Source: an uncultured Porticoccus sp. (lineage in GTDB: Bacteria; Pseudomonadota; Gammaproteobacteria; Pseudomonadales; Porticoccaceae). Taken from it: DNA of 64,000 bases. The stretch is taken from the NCBI GenBank assembly GCA_947259505.1, contig CAMYLT010000002.1, positions 186,001 to 250,000 of the forward strand, read 5' to 3'. The notes beneath the pieces are model-generated. The model made no database searches and was not told the origin of the DNA. It worked only from the letters and a program-made list of their open reading frames with translations. Positions 14,431 to 22,352 of this stretch are shown piece by piece. How positions within the stretch are numbered: the stretch's first letter is position 1; every line of letters begins with the position of its first letter. A program made the position numbers and the translations under genes.

Positions 14431-15849
14431 TCAGGCACTCCGCTGGTAGTCAGCCAAACTCATCGCCCTGGCCTGGGCATAGTCAATAATTGGGAGCGGT
14501 CTGCCCAACGTTGAGGCTGCAACGGGGTCATGGCGCTGCATCCCTTCAAGGGCAGTCAATTCTGGTAACCAGCGTGCGACATAGTCACCCTGTGGATCAA
14601 ACCGTTCTGCCTGACGCATCGGATTAAAAATACGGAAGTAAGGCGCGGCGTCTGCCCCAACTGAAGCACTCCACTGCCAACCACCAAGGTTCGAGGCAAA
14701 ATCACCATCAATCAGATGTTGCATAAAGAACTGCGCGCCACGCCGCCAATCCTGACGCAGCAGTTTGGTTAAAAAGGACGCCACTATCATCCGCACCCTA
14801 TTGTGCATCCAGCCAGTGGCCAATAACTGTTTCATTCCGGCATCAACGATGGGATAACCCGTTTCTCCATGGCACCAGGCATCGAAAAGCCTGTCGTCAT
14901 CCAGCCAGCGAATACGTGCTTCCACATCTGGCTTGAACGGCTCCCAGCGATTCATGGCGGGAAAGTGCATCATCAGGTGGCGATAAAATTCTCGCCAGAT
15001 AATTTCTGTGGCCCATTGAGAGTCAAGCCAGTCGATATGCTCGGAAACTGACGCCAGTGCGGCCAAACACTGACGCGGAGACAAGACGCCACAGCTGAGA
15101 TAGGGGGATAGCGTAGAGGTTCCGGCTATAGCAGGCATATCGCGGTTCGCACCATAGCTGAGGACCTTCTCCGCCACGAAATGCTGCAATCGCTGGTGGG
15201 CCGCTTGCGTTCCCGAAGGCCACAGCGCTTCTGACCACTGACTTTCAGAATAGATCGGGTAGTCGATGGCCGCAGGGACCTCGTCTACAGTTAGAGACGC
15301 AGTAAGGGAGCTACTGGGTTGCGGACTTGGTGCTGGCAATGGAACAGGGCCTCGAGCCAAGTATTCCCGCCGCCAGGCTTTGCTAAACGGGGTAAATACC
15401 CGGAACGGATTCCCCTGCCCATTCAGTATTTCCCCAGGGGCCATCACCACATCACCGTGCAAACCGTATACGGGGATACTTACCTGGTGAAACTGCTCAA
15501 CGACCTGCTGGTCACGCAGATTTTCGTTGAGGCAGTATTCGCGATTCAGGTACAGGCCATCACACTGGATCTGCTCAGCCAGGGCCAGTAATTGCCCGGG
15601 CACATCGGAGAATGTTTCTGCTCGCAGAACTTTCAGAGGAATATTGAGGGCCGCCAATTCATGATGCAAGGCACGTAAATTGGCCATCCAAAACTGCACA
15701 CGAACCGGGGCTTCGTCATGCTGACACCACTGGGTAGGACAAAGTAGGGCTACCGCCACCACCCCCTTATCCCCGGCATCTTGACAGGCTTTGAACAACG
15801 CAGGGTTATCAGCCACGCGTATATCGTTGCGAAACCAAACCAGTTTCAC
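14431..15849 (-). CDS. phrB: Deoxyribodipyrimidine photolyase
   Basis: Photolyase repairs cyclobutane pyrimidine dimers using visible light, with FADH- and an antenna chromophore. The N-terminal antenna domain starts MKLVWFRNDIRVADNPAL. The C-terminal FAD domain has WATEIIWREFYRHLM, DAGMKQLLATGWMHNRVRM and DGDFASNLGGWQWSASVGAD, including the Trp and Asn positions of class I enzymes. At 472 residues it equals E. coli PhrB. It follows chrR after 18 nt, so it is the third gene of the sigma-anti-sigma operon and should be induced by light-generated singlet oxygen. Confidence 0.96.
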   Translation of the reverse strand: MKLVWFRNDIRVADNPALFKACQDAGDKGVVAVALLCPTQWCQHDEAPVRVQFWMANLRALHHELAALNIPLKVLRAETFSDVPGQLLALAEQIQCDGLYLNREYCLNENLRDQQVVEQFHQVSIPVYGLHGDVVMAPGEILNGQGNPFRVFTPFSKAWRREYLARGPVPLPAPSPQPSSSLTASLTVDEVPAAIDYPIYSESQWSEALWPSGTQAAHQRLQHFVAEKVLSYGANRDMPAIAGTSTLSPYLSCGVLSPRQCLAALASVSEHIDWLDSQWATEIIWREFYRHLMMHFPAMNRWEPFKPDVEARIRWLDDDRLFDAWCHGETGYPIVDAGMKQLLATGWMHNRVRMIVASFLTKLLRQDWRRGAQFFMQHLIDGDFASNLGGWQWSASVGADAAPYFRIFNPMRQAERFDPQGDYVARWLPELTALEGMQRHDPVAASTLGRPLPIIDYAQARAMSLADYQRSA

Positions 15850-15867
15850 AAAGAGGCCCCGGTCACC

Positions 15868-16515
15868 CTAAAAACCAAACAGCGGTTGCGCCAGTTTGCC
15901 CAGCAATGTGGTGTAACGTAGCGGAAACTCTGTGGCGATCAGACAGATACAGTCGTGCTCACTGTCCACCAACGGCTGGTGGGTGATTCGGTCATCCAGG
16001 TCAGCCACATCGCCGGGGCAAAAACGGCCTACCTCATCAATAAAAGAACCGCGCAACAGTTGCGTCAGCTCACTGCCGCGATGACTGTGGGGAAGCGCCG
16101 CTTTGCCAGGAGCAACCCGGAGTAGTCTTGTCAGACCTTTGCCCTGAGCGGGCAGGTCGTAAACCCATACACCTGCTACGAGACGCTTCCAGGCTACTTC
16201 ATCCAGAGAATCGCCGATATAGCTGGCCAGCGGCCCGGGCACCTCGCTATCTGCCGCATGAGCAGGTGCGGCCGCAGTTGCTTGCGGACGCACGTCCAGT
16301 CGCTCAAGGACTTGCAACAATGCATTATCGCTGACGGGGGATAAGCTATTGTTTTCCAGCAATGCACCGCCAATTGCTTCCAGTTGCCGGGCACGATCAC
16401 GACAATACTCACACTGGGACACATGACAAGCCACAACCAGAGCTGTGCCCTGCCCCAAAGCGCCCGCCACATAGCTGAACAGCGTGGCTTCATCTAAGTG
16501 GTGCTTAATATTCAT
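15868..16515 (-). CDS. chrR: Zinc anti-sigma factor ChrR
   Basis: ChrR binds and holds its ECF sigma factor and releases it under singlet-oxygen stress. From ATG at 16515 the N-terminal zinc site is His6, His31, Cys35 and Cys38 (CHVSQCEYC), the same numbering as Rhodobacter sphaeroides ChrR. The C-terminal cupin domain carries His143, His145, Glu149 (LPHSHRGSE) and His179, each two residues beyond the Rhodobacter zinc site (141, 143, 147, 177). Both zinc centres are therefore complete. The start has a perfect GGAGGTGA Shine-Dalgarno inside the sigma gene and overlaps it by 11 nt, so the two are translated in tandem. Confidence 0.95.
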   Translation of the reverse strand: MNIKHHLDEATLFSYVAGALGQGTALVVACHVSQCEYCRDRARQLEAIGGALLENNSLSPVSDNALLQVLERLDVRPQATAAAPAHAADSEVPGPLASYIGDSLDEVAWKRLVAGVWVYDLPAQGKGLTRLLRVAPGKAALPHSHRGSELTQLLRGSFIDEVGRFCPGDVADLDDRITHQPLVDSEHDCICLIATEFPLRYTTLLGKLAQPLFGF

Positions 16516-17125
16516 AATCACCTCCGAGGACCAGCTTCAGCTTTTCGGCCGCAAGCCTAATTCGCGATTTGACGCTACCAAGGGGTATTGATAAACGTTC
16601 GGCAATTTCGGAATGGGTCCGCCCTTCATAAAATGACATGTAAATAACCTGAGCCTGATTATCGGGTAGTTGATGAATGGCTAATGCCACACGGTCTGAA
16701 ACGATCGACTGCTCTGCTTCTGACTCCTGAAGAGGCTCTCCCTCGTCACGGTGCCAGCTCTCCAGATCGTACTCTGGATATTTTTGCTTGCGCATCCAGT
16801 CAATGCTCTGATTCCTCGCCAAGGTATAAATCCAGGTACTGGCAGCAGCCTTATCCCGGTTGTACAAATGGGCCTTGCGCCACAAAGACAACATGGTTTC
16901 CTGGGTCAGCTCCTCCGCGGTTGCTTCAGTGAGTCCCAGGCGAATAATGTAGCCTTTGATCCGCGGGGCAAAATGTCGAAACAGTTGAATAAACAACTGT
17001 CGGTCCCGTGACTGACCCAGTTCCGCCAGCATTGCAGACCAATCGTTCCCCTGTGCCTCAGGGGTAGCTTCGACCTTCATGGCAACCACGTTATCCACGT
17101 TATCTCCCGGCGGTTTATCCTGCAT
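16505..17125 (-). CDS. rpoE: ECF sigma factor paired with ChrR
   Basis: An ECF sigma-70 factor of the ChrR-linked (ECF11) kind. Region 2 reads AEELTQETMLSLWRKAHLYN...STWIYTLARNQSIDWMRK; region 4 reads HSEIAERLSIPLGSVKSRIRLAAEKL. From ATG at 17125, which has AAGGAGA just upstream, it is 206 residues; ATG at 17080 would give 191. The track start adds 82 codons that cover the promoter and can be dismissed. Its own promoter matches the consensus exactly, so it is autoregulated. The symbol follows Rhodobacter usage; it is not the envelope-stress RpoE of E. coli. Confidence 0.93.
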   Translation of the reverse strand: MQDKPPGDNVDNVVAMKVEATPEAQGNDWSAMLAELGQSRDRQLFIQLFRHFAPRIKGYIIRLGLTEATAEELTQETMLSLWRKAHLYNRDKAAASTWIYTLARNQSIDWMRKQKYPEYDLESWHRDEGEPLQESEAEQSIVSDRVALAIHQLPDNQAQVIYMSFYEGRTHSEIAERLSIPLGSVKSRIRLAAEKLKLVLGGDYEY

Positions 17126-17131
17126 GTCTCT

Positions 17132-17160
17132 CCTTACGAATGGCTGCTCGGTATGGATCA
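17132..17160 (-). promoter_or_regulatory. Autoregulatory ECF promoter of the sigma-chrR-phrB operon
   Basis: The minus strand reads TGATCC, exactly 18 nt, TAAGG, one base from the Rhodobacter RpoE consensus TGATCC-N18-TAAGA. The -10 overlaps the presumed ribosome binding site (TAAGGAGAGAC-ATG), so transcription would start at or next to the ATG at 17125. Either the message is leaderless, or translation from this transcript begins at the internal ATG at 17080. Confidence 0.75.
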
Positions 17161-17201
17161 CCCAGACTAGCCCTGGCGCTGAAAAAATCCAATCAAAAGG
17201 G

Positions 17202-17230
17202 TGATCTCTCTGGAAGTGTTGTGCGTAATA
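17202..17230 (+). promoter_or_regulatory. Predicted ECF promoter of the amine oxidase-DUF1365-cfa operon
   Basis: TGATCT, 18 nt, TAATA with CG before the -10, the same form as the promoter at 11916-11944. It stands divergently 41 nt from the sigma promoter. The amine-oxidase start at 17261 would have a leader of about 25 nt with AGGA before the ATG. Confidence 0.68.
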
Positions 17231-17260
17231 TATATCACTATGTATAGACAGGATGCTCCA

Positions 17261-18646
17261 ATGAACTCCATGCCCCCGCTGGCCAACGCTACACACAAGC
17301 CCGCACGCAAGAAAGTAGCTGTGATCGGTTCCGGCATCTCCGGATTGAGCTGTGCATGGTTGCTCAACCAATCACAGGATGTGACCCTATATGAAAAGGA
17401 TGACCGTCTGGGAGGACATGCGAATACGGTGTCATTCACCCTGCAACAGCGCCAGGTGGATGTGGATTGCGGCTTTATTGTCTACAACCCGGTCAATTAC
17501 CCCAATCTAGTGGCATTTTTTGACGCTCTTGGCGTGGCAACCTGCGATACAGAAATGTCCTTTGCCGTCTCGATCAATGACGGGGAGCTCGAATATGCTG
17601 GCAGCAACCTGACCAGCCTGCTGGCACAGAAACGCAATCTACTGCGGCCGCAATTCTGGTCCATGCTAGCGGACCTGATGAGGTTCTACCGTCAATCTGA
17701 GGCACTACAAAACGCCGCGGATATTGAACAGTTAACCCTGGGAGAGCTGCTTAAACGTTATCGGTATGGCAAGGCCTTTATCTACAATCATCTACTACCG
17801 ATGGGAGCCGCCATCTGGTCAATGCCCGTAGAAAAAATGCTCGACTACCCCGCTTCCAGCTTCCTGCGTTTTTGTAGCAACCACGGACTCAACCAGCTAA
17901 AAGATCGCCCACAATGGAAAACCGTGGTCGGTGGCAGCCGACAGTATGTTGACAAAATAGCGCAAAATCTCAGCAATGGTGTGCGCCTGAATACCCGAAT
18001 ACAGTCTGTCACCCGTCTGGGTGAACAGGTAGCCGTGGATGATATTTTAGGCAACCGCGAGCTGTTCGATGAAGTGGTCTTTGCCTGCCACAGTAACCAA
18101 GTACTGGAATTATTGAGCGATGCCAGCAGAGAAGAAAAATCCCTGCTCAGTTGTTTTTCATACCAACGTAATTTCGCCTATCTGCACCTGGATACCACGT
18201 TAATGCCCCGTCGCCGTCAGGCGTGGTCAAGCTGGAATTACCTGTCTAATAAAGATGAACAGCAACATAATGTTTCTGTCAGTTACTGGATGAACCGGCT
18301 ACAGCCGCTCAATACAGATCAGCCGGTGATCGTTTCCCTCAACCCACTTCGGAAGCCTAAGCAGGGAACCATTATTCGCAGTTTTCTCTACGATCACCCA
18401 ATCTTTGGCCAGCATTCTATCGCTGCCCAAAAACATCTCTGGTCGCTCCAGGGCAAGGCCCATACCTGGTTCTGTGGTGCCTATTTTGGCTACGGCTTTC
18501 ATGAAGATGGCCTGCAATCCGGCTTGGCCGTGGCCGAAGCGCTGGGGGACATCAAACGGCCATGGCAACTGGATGAGCCCAATAGCCGCATATGTCTGCC
18601 CCCCGACTACGCCGAGGGCAACTACACAGAGTTAGCCCATGGCTGA
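17261..18646 (+). CDS. FAD-dependent amine oxidase-like protein of the cfa cluster
   Basis: The protein has the FAD motif VAVIGSGISGLSCAWLLNQS followed by EKDDRLGGHANTVSF and a C-terminal GAYFGYGFHEDGLQSGLAVAEAL, the pattern of flavin amine-oxidase-like proteins that sit next to cyclopropane synthase and DUF1365 genes. The exact reaction is unknown; an oxidation step on a modified fatty acid is plausible from context. ATG at 17261 has AGGA upstream; the track start 20 codons earlier falls on the promoter. The stop overlaps the DUF1365 start by 8 nt. Confidence 0.88.
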   Translation: MNSMPPLANATHKPARKKVAVIGSGISGLSCAWLLNQSQDVTLYEKDDRLGGHANTVSFTLQQRQVDVDCGFIVYNPVNYPNLVAFFDALGVATCDTEMSFAVSINDGELEYAGSNLTSLLAQKRNLLRPQFWSMLADLMRFYRQSEALQNAADIEQLTLGELLKRYRYGKAFIYNHLLPMGAAIWSMPVEKMLDYPASSFLRFCSNHGLNQLKDRPQWKTVVGGSRQYVDKIAQNLSNGVRLNTRIQSVTRLGEQVAVDDILGNRELFDEVVFACHSNQVLELLSDASREEKSLLSCFSYQRNFAYLHLDTTLMPRRRQAWSSWNYLSNKDEQQHNVSVSYWMNRLQPLNTDQPVIVSLNPLRKPKQGTIIRSFLYDHPIFGQHSIAAQKHLWSLQGKAHTWFCGAYFGYGFHEDGLQSGLAVAEALGDIKRPWQLDEPNSRICLPPDYAEGNYTELAHG

Positions 18647-19466
18647 TGCACTCCAATCCGCCATTTACCGCGGTCATGTCATGCATCACCGTACCCAGCC
18701 AACGCGACACCGCTTTGTCTACCGGGTGTTTGCCCTGTGTCTTGATCTGGATGAACTCACTCGGCTGGATAACAAATTACGCTGGTTTTCCCTCAACCGC
18801 TTCAACCTGTTTTCCTTCCACGAAACCGACCATGGAGCAGGAAAGTTAGGGCTAAAACAGCATATTGGTCAATTGCTCGAGGCTCGGGGTTATCCCGAGG
18901 CCACAGCACACATCAAGCTGCTGTGTTATCCGAGGATACTGGGCTATGTGTTTAATCCCCTCAGTGTGTATTTCTGTTTTGACCAACATCACCGATTGCA
19001 GGTCATTCTCTATGAGGTGAGCAACACCTTCGGGCAACGACACAGCTACCTTCTGCCAATCGATCAACACGATCCTAGCACCTGGGTTCGTCAGCAAAGC
19101 GACAAGCAGATGTATGTGAGCCCATTTATGCCCATGGCGACCCGTTACCGTTTTCGTATCTTGCCCCCGAATGATCAGCGTATCGCCCTTTGCATCCAGC
19201 AAGACCAGCGCGAAAACACCGCAACAGAAGCTCATCGCCTGTTCGCCACGTTCACCGGCCACCACCAGCCGATAGACCGTCACTCCTTGCTGAGCCTGTT
19301 TTTTCATTATCCACTGATGACCCTCAAAGTGATGGGAGGTATTCACTGGGAGGCTCTGCGACTCTGGTTAAAGGGACTGAAGCTTCAGGTACGTGACAAC
19401 CAAAAAACAGCCAGCGATATAAGCTGGCAGGATAAAAATGGAGTTATCCACCATGAAAGGCTCTGA
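18639..19466 (+). CDS. DUF1365 domain-containing protein
   Basis: The 275-residue protein opens SAIYRGHVMHHRTQPTRHRFVYRVF and has LLCYPRILGYVFNPLSVYFCF, hallmark stretches of DUF1365. The family has no established biochemical role but is nearly always found between a flavin amine oxidase and a cyclopropane-fatty-acid synthase, as here, which points to a step in modifying membrane lipids. It overlaps the gene upstream by 8 nt and cfa by 14 nt. Confidence 0.92.
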   Translation: MADALQSAIYRGHVMHHRTQPTRHRFVYRVFALCLDLDELTRLDNKLRWFSLNRFNLFSFHETDHGAGKLGLKQHIGQLLEARGYPEATAHIKLLCYPRILGYVFNPLSVYFCFDQHHRLQVILYEVSNTFGQRHSYLLPIDQHDPSTWVRQQSDKQMYVSPFMPMATRYRFRILPPNDQRIALCIQQDQRENTATEAHRLFATFTGHHQPIDRHSLLSLFFHYPLMTLKVMGGIHWEALRLWLKGLKLQVRDNQKTASDISWQDKNGVIHHERL

Positions 19467-20688
19467 TATCACGGCTTCAGCGATGAGGTCTGACACCAGC
19501 AAACATCCTGGAATGACAGAATCACTTTTCATCGCCAACATTAAAGCGCGACTGGCAACTTGCCAGGGTAGACTGCTGCTCGGGTTTCCCAGTGGTTATC
19601 AGCAAACATTTGGTTCGGGAGAACCACTGGTTTCTGTGCAGCTACACTCCCTTAAGCCACTGTTGCGCCTCTTAACCGGCGGGACCAACGGTTGGTCCGA
19701 TGGCTACCTCTGTGGAGAATGGGATAGCCCTGATCTCACAGCACTGGTGCGCTGGGCACTGCGCAACGAAGCGGCGTTATCCGGGATGTCCAAGGCACAT
19801 TGGTTCAATGATCTGTTGTACAACCTGTACCACTGGCAGCATCGCAATACCCGACGTGGCAGCCGCCGCAACATTGCCGCCCACTACGATTTGGGCAACC
19901 CGTTCTACCAACAATGGCTAGATCCCGGGATGACCTATTCCTCTGCCCTATTCCTCAATCCCGACATGACACTCCAACAAGCTCAAACGGCTAAATACCA
20001 ACGCATCCTGGCGCTATTGTCACCGAGGGAAGGCAGCCAGATCCTGGAAATAGGCTGTGGCTGGGGTGAGTTTGCCCTTCAGGCATTGCAACAATATCCC
20101 GTGGAGATTCATGGGGTAACCCTGTCTGTCGAGCAACGGCAATGGGCACAGGAAAAGCTTGTACAGGCGGGGTTTGCAGAGCAGGCAATCGTGTCGCTAA
20201 CTGATTATCGTGATATCAAGCGTCAATATGACAGCGTCGTCTCCATTGAGATGTTCGAAGCGGTGGGACAGGAACACTGGGACACGTACTTCACCAAGCT
20301 AAAAGGCGTACTGAAACCCGGTGGCAAAGCCGTGCTGCAAATCATCACAATCGATGATGAACGCTTCATGCACTATTCACGTCAGGCAGATTTTATTCAG
20401 CGCCACGTATTTCCGGGCGGCATGCTACCCAGTGTAAAAGTGTTGAAAGAAAAGTTTGCCCAGCACGGCTTCCGACTTACGCACCAGCAGATGTTTGGCA
20501 AGGACTACGCACGCACCCTGTCCTGCTGGCACACACAATTTGAACAACATTGGCCACAAATCAGTGAACAGAATTTTGACGAGCGTTTCCGGCGGCTATG
20601 GCGCTACTACCTAAGCTATTGCGAAGGTGGCTTTGAGGAAAATGCCATTGATGTGGGGCTGTTTGTTCTGGAACACGAAAGCCATTGA
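19453..20688 (+). CDS. cfa: Cyclopropane-fatty-acid synthase family methyltransferase
   Basis: This SAM-dependent enzyme methylates double bonds of phospholipid acyl chains. The fold's signatures are HYDLGNPFYQQWLDPGMTYSS, the SAM motif ILEIGCGWGEFALQA, and FIQRHVFPGGMLPS. The ending YYLSYCEGGFEENAIDVGLF is typical of the family. Relatives next to RpoE-ChrR in Rhodobacter act in making cyclopropane or furan fatty acids that cope with singlet oxygen; which product is made here cannot be told. ATG at 19453 (GGAG upstream) is preferred over 19438. It ends the amine oxidase-DUF1365-cfa operon. Confidence 0.93.
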   Translation: MKGSDITASAMRSDTSKHPGMTESLFIANIKARLATCQGRLLLGFPSGYQQTFGSGEPLVSVQLHSLKPLLRLLTGGTNGWSDGYLCGEWDSPDLTALVRWALRNEAALSGMSKAHWFNDLLYNLYHWQHRNTRRGSRRNIAAHYDLGNPFYQQWLDPGMTYSSALFLNPDMTLQQAQTAKYQRILALLSPREGSQILEIGCGWGEFALQALQQYPVEIHGVTLSVEQRQWAQEKLVQAGFAEQAIVSLTDYRDIKRQYDSVVSIEMFEAVGQEHWDTYFTKLKGVLKPGGKAVLQIITIDDERFMHYSRQADFIQRHVFPGGMLPSVKVLKEKFAQHGFRLTHQQMFGKDYARTLSCWHTQFEQHWPQISEQNFDERFRRLWRYYLSYCEGGFEENAIDVGLFVLEHESH

Positions 20689-20699
20689 ACCGTCACCCA

Positions 20700-21119
20700 T
20701 CAGCCATGGTGGGCTGCACGCCGTTGTAACCAACGCATCAATATTCCGATTATGGGCAATTGTTGATAGATGGCGGCGCTGTCCCAAAAATCCTGATGAC
20801 TCGCTACACGTCCGTCCTCTGCAAACAGTAACCGGCTGGTTCCCTGAAAATTCAGCCTGCCGGTGGTCTTGCTACTGGCGGTAAAGGTCCAATAGAGATA
20901 GGCGATCGGGCCTTTCTGAACACAATCGTGAACGGTAAAACGAACCTCATCCAACCGCTGGAACATGTCACCCAACAATTCAAGGTAACCCTCAACGCCC
21001 GTCACTTGGTTAAAGGGATCGGAGAAACGAACATCCTCGCACACCAATTCATACAACTGTCCCAGATTGGCGGGAGAAAGGCTTTCAAGGAGTGTGATGT
21101 AATGATCCAGTGTCTTCAC
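20700..21119 (-). CDS. NTF2-like (SnoaL-type) small protein
   Basis: The 139-residue protein reads YELVCEDVRFSDPFNQVTGVEGYLELLGDMF and later GTSRLLFAEDGRVASHQDFWDS, the cone-shaped NTF2/SnoaL fold, which serves as a small-molecule isomerase/hydrolase or binding domain. GTG at 21119 with AGGA nine nt upstream is the best start; the track start has no ribosome binding site. It converges with cfa (11 nt between stops) and closes the stress island. NTF2-like proteins are common members of ChrR/LitR clusters. No promoter of the TGATCY type was found ahead of it. Confidence 0.8.
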   Translation of the reverse strand: MKTLDHYITLLESLSPANLGQLYELVCEDVRFSDPFNQVTGVEGYLELLGDMFQRLDEVRFTVHDCVQKGPIAYLYWTFTASSKTTGRLNFQGTSRLLFAEDGRVASHQDFWDSAAIYQQLPIIGILMRWLQRRAAHHG

Positions 21120-21184
21120 GGGAAGGATTCCTGAGAACGTGATCTGACACGGTATCAGCATTGAAGGGGCCGGGAAACCCAAAC

Positions 21185-21211
21185 CAAAAAGGCCAGCCCG
21201 AAGGGCTGGCC
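21185..21211 (-). terminator. Rho-independent terminator after the comEA-like gene
   Basis: GGCCAGCCC pairs perfectly with GGGCTGGCC around a GAA loop; on the minus strand a run of five T follows. It lies 19 nt past the comEA-like stop and separates the housekeeping block from the stress island. Confidence 0.9.
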
Positions 21212-21229
21212 ATGATCGAGTAGTCAGAA

Positions 21230-21541
21230 TTACTCCAATACCAGTTTGGTTCGATTCTGTTCCAGAACCTTTTCACCGACGCCCTTTACCTCCAACAATT
21301 GCTCTATTGAAGAGAATGAGCCATGGGTGTCCCGGTAGGCGACAATAGCCGCGGCGCGCTTGTTACCAATACCACTTAACATCTCAGCAAGTTCTGGTGC
21401 TGTAGCGGTATTGATATTGACGGTTAATGATTGCTCTACTGCCGGTGAGGACGTCTCAGCGGCATAAACTGTCTGCCAGGACGGCAGCAGCACCACGAGC
21501 GATAACAACAAGATTTTGATCACAGATTTTAGCGATTGCAT
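21230..21541 (-). CDS. ComEA-like helix-hairpin-helix protein
   Basis: A signal peptide (MQSLKSVIKILLLSLVVLLPSW...VYAAE) is followed by VNINTATAPELAEMLSGIGNKRAAAIVAYRD and LLEVKGVGEKVLEQNRTKL, two helix-hairpin-helix motifs that bind DNA without sequence preference. It resembles ComEA, the periplasmic DNA receptor of natural competence, and short relatives in Pseudomonas. ATG at 21541 follows AAGGAG. It lies 64 nt downstream of pyrF, with a small hairpin (CGGCAC/GTGCCG) between them. Confidence 0.88.
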   Translation of the reverse strand: MQSLKSVIKILLLSLVVLLPSWQTVYAAETSSPAVEQSLTVNINTATAPELAEMLSGIGNKRAAAIVAYRDTHGSFSSIEQLLEVKGVGEKVLEQNRTKLVLE

Positions 21542-21605
21542 AGCGAACTCCTTGTGCCAAAGCACTCCATTTCACATTGACACGGCACCTCATGTGCCGC
21601 TGGGG

Positions 21606-22310
21606 CTAATCTTGCAGAATTTCTTTATTGATCGCAACCAATGTTGCGATCGGGTCAGAAGACTGGGTAATCGGTCGTCCTATCACCAGATAACTGCTGC
21701 CATTGGCGATGGCCTGACTCGGTGTGACCACACGGCGTTGATCATCACCAACCGCCGATAGAGGACGAATACCGGGAGTGACCAGTGCGAAAGCATCTCC
21801 CAGCTCCGAACGAAGACCTCGAGCTTCCATTGCCGAACAGACAACACCGTCCATACCGGAAGATTTTGCCAGAGCTGCGAGACGGAGGACCTGCTCCTCT
21901 GGACTACAGTGAATACCAATCTCCGCCAAATCGGCTTGATCAAAACTGGTCAACACCGTCACAGCAATCAGCAACATGTCACTGTTACATTGCTCCAATA
22001 CTTCCCGGGCCCCTTCCATCATGCGTCGGCCACCTGAAGCATGTACATCAGTCATCCACACACCCATATCAGCAGCGACTCTCACAGCCTTGGCAACGGT
22101 ATTGGGGATATCGTGGTATTTGAGATCCAGAAACACATCAAAACCACGTTCCACCAGACTAGCAACGAACTGCGGTCCGGATTGGGTAAACAATTCTTTA
22201 CCCACTTTTAACTTGCACAGTTGTGGTGATACAGCATCTACAAAGGGTTGAGCGGCGGTAGCGTTAGGGTAATCCAGCGCCACAATCACTTTGCTTTCAT
22301 TATTTTTCAT
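21606..22310 (-). CDS. pyrF: Orotidine 5'-phosphate decarboxylase
   Basis: PyrF makes UMP from OMP, the last step of pyrimidine synthesis. The opening [10 protein letters not shown] and the catalytic stretch [19 protein letters not shown] are clear, and the phosphate-binding end reads [14 protein letters not shown]. Length 234 is standard. It follows lapB with a short gap, as in related Gammaproteobacteria. Confidence 0.96.
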   Translation of the reverse strand: MKNNESKVIVALDYPNATAAQPFVDAVSPQLCKLKVGKELFTQSGPQFVASLVERGFDVFLDLKYHDIPNTVAKAVRVAADMGVWMTDVHASGGRRMMEGAREVLEQCNSDMLLIAVTVLTSFDQADLAEIGIHCSPEEQVLRLAALAKSSGMDGVVCSAMEARGLRSELGDAFALVTPGIRPLSAVGDDQRRVVTPSQAIANGSSYLVIGRPITQSSDPIATLVAINKEILQD

Positions 22311-22352
22311 CTGTCATCTCATATTGGATCAATTCAACGAAGGGTGGCCAAA

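Noticed and set aside
16505-17371. 288-codon form of the ECF sigma factor
   Set aside because: The added 82 codons cover both divergent promoters, have no sigma-like content, and the internal ATG has a good ribosome binding site.
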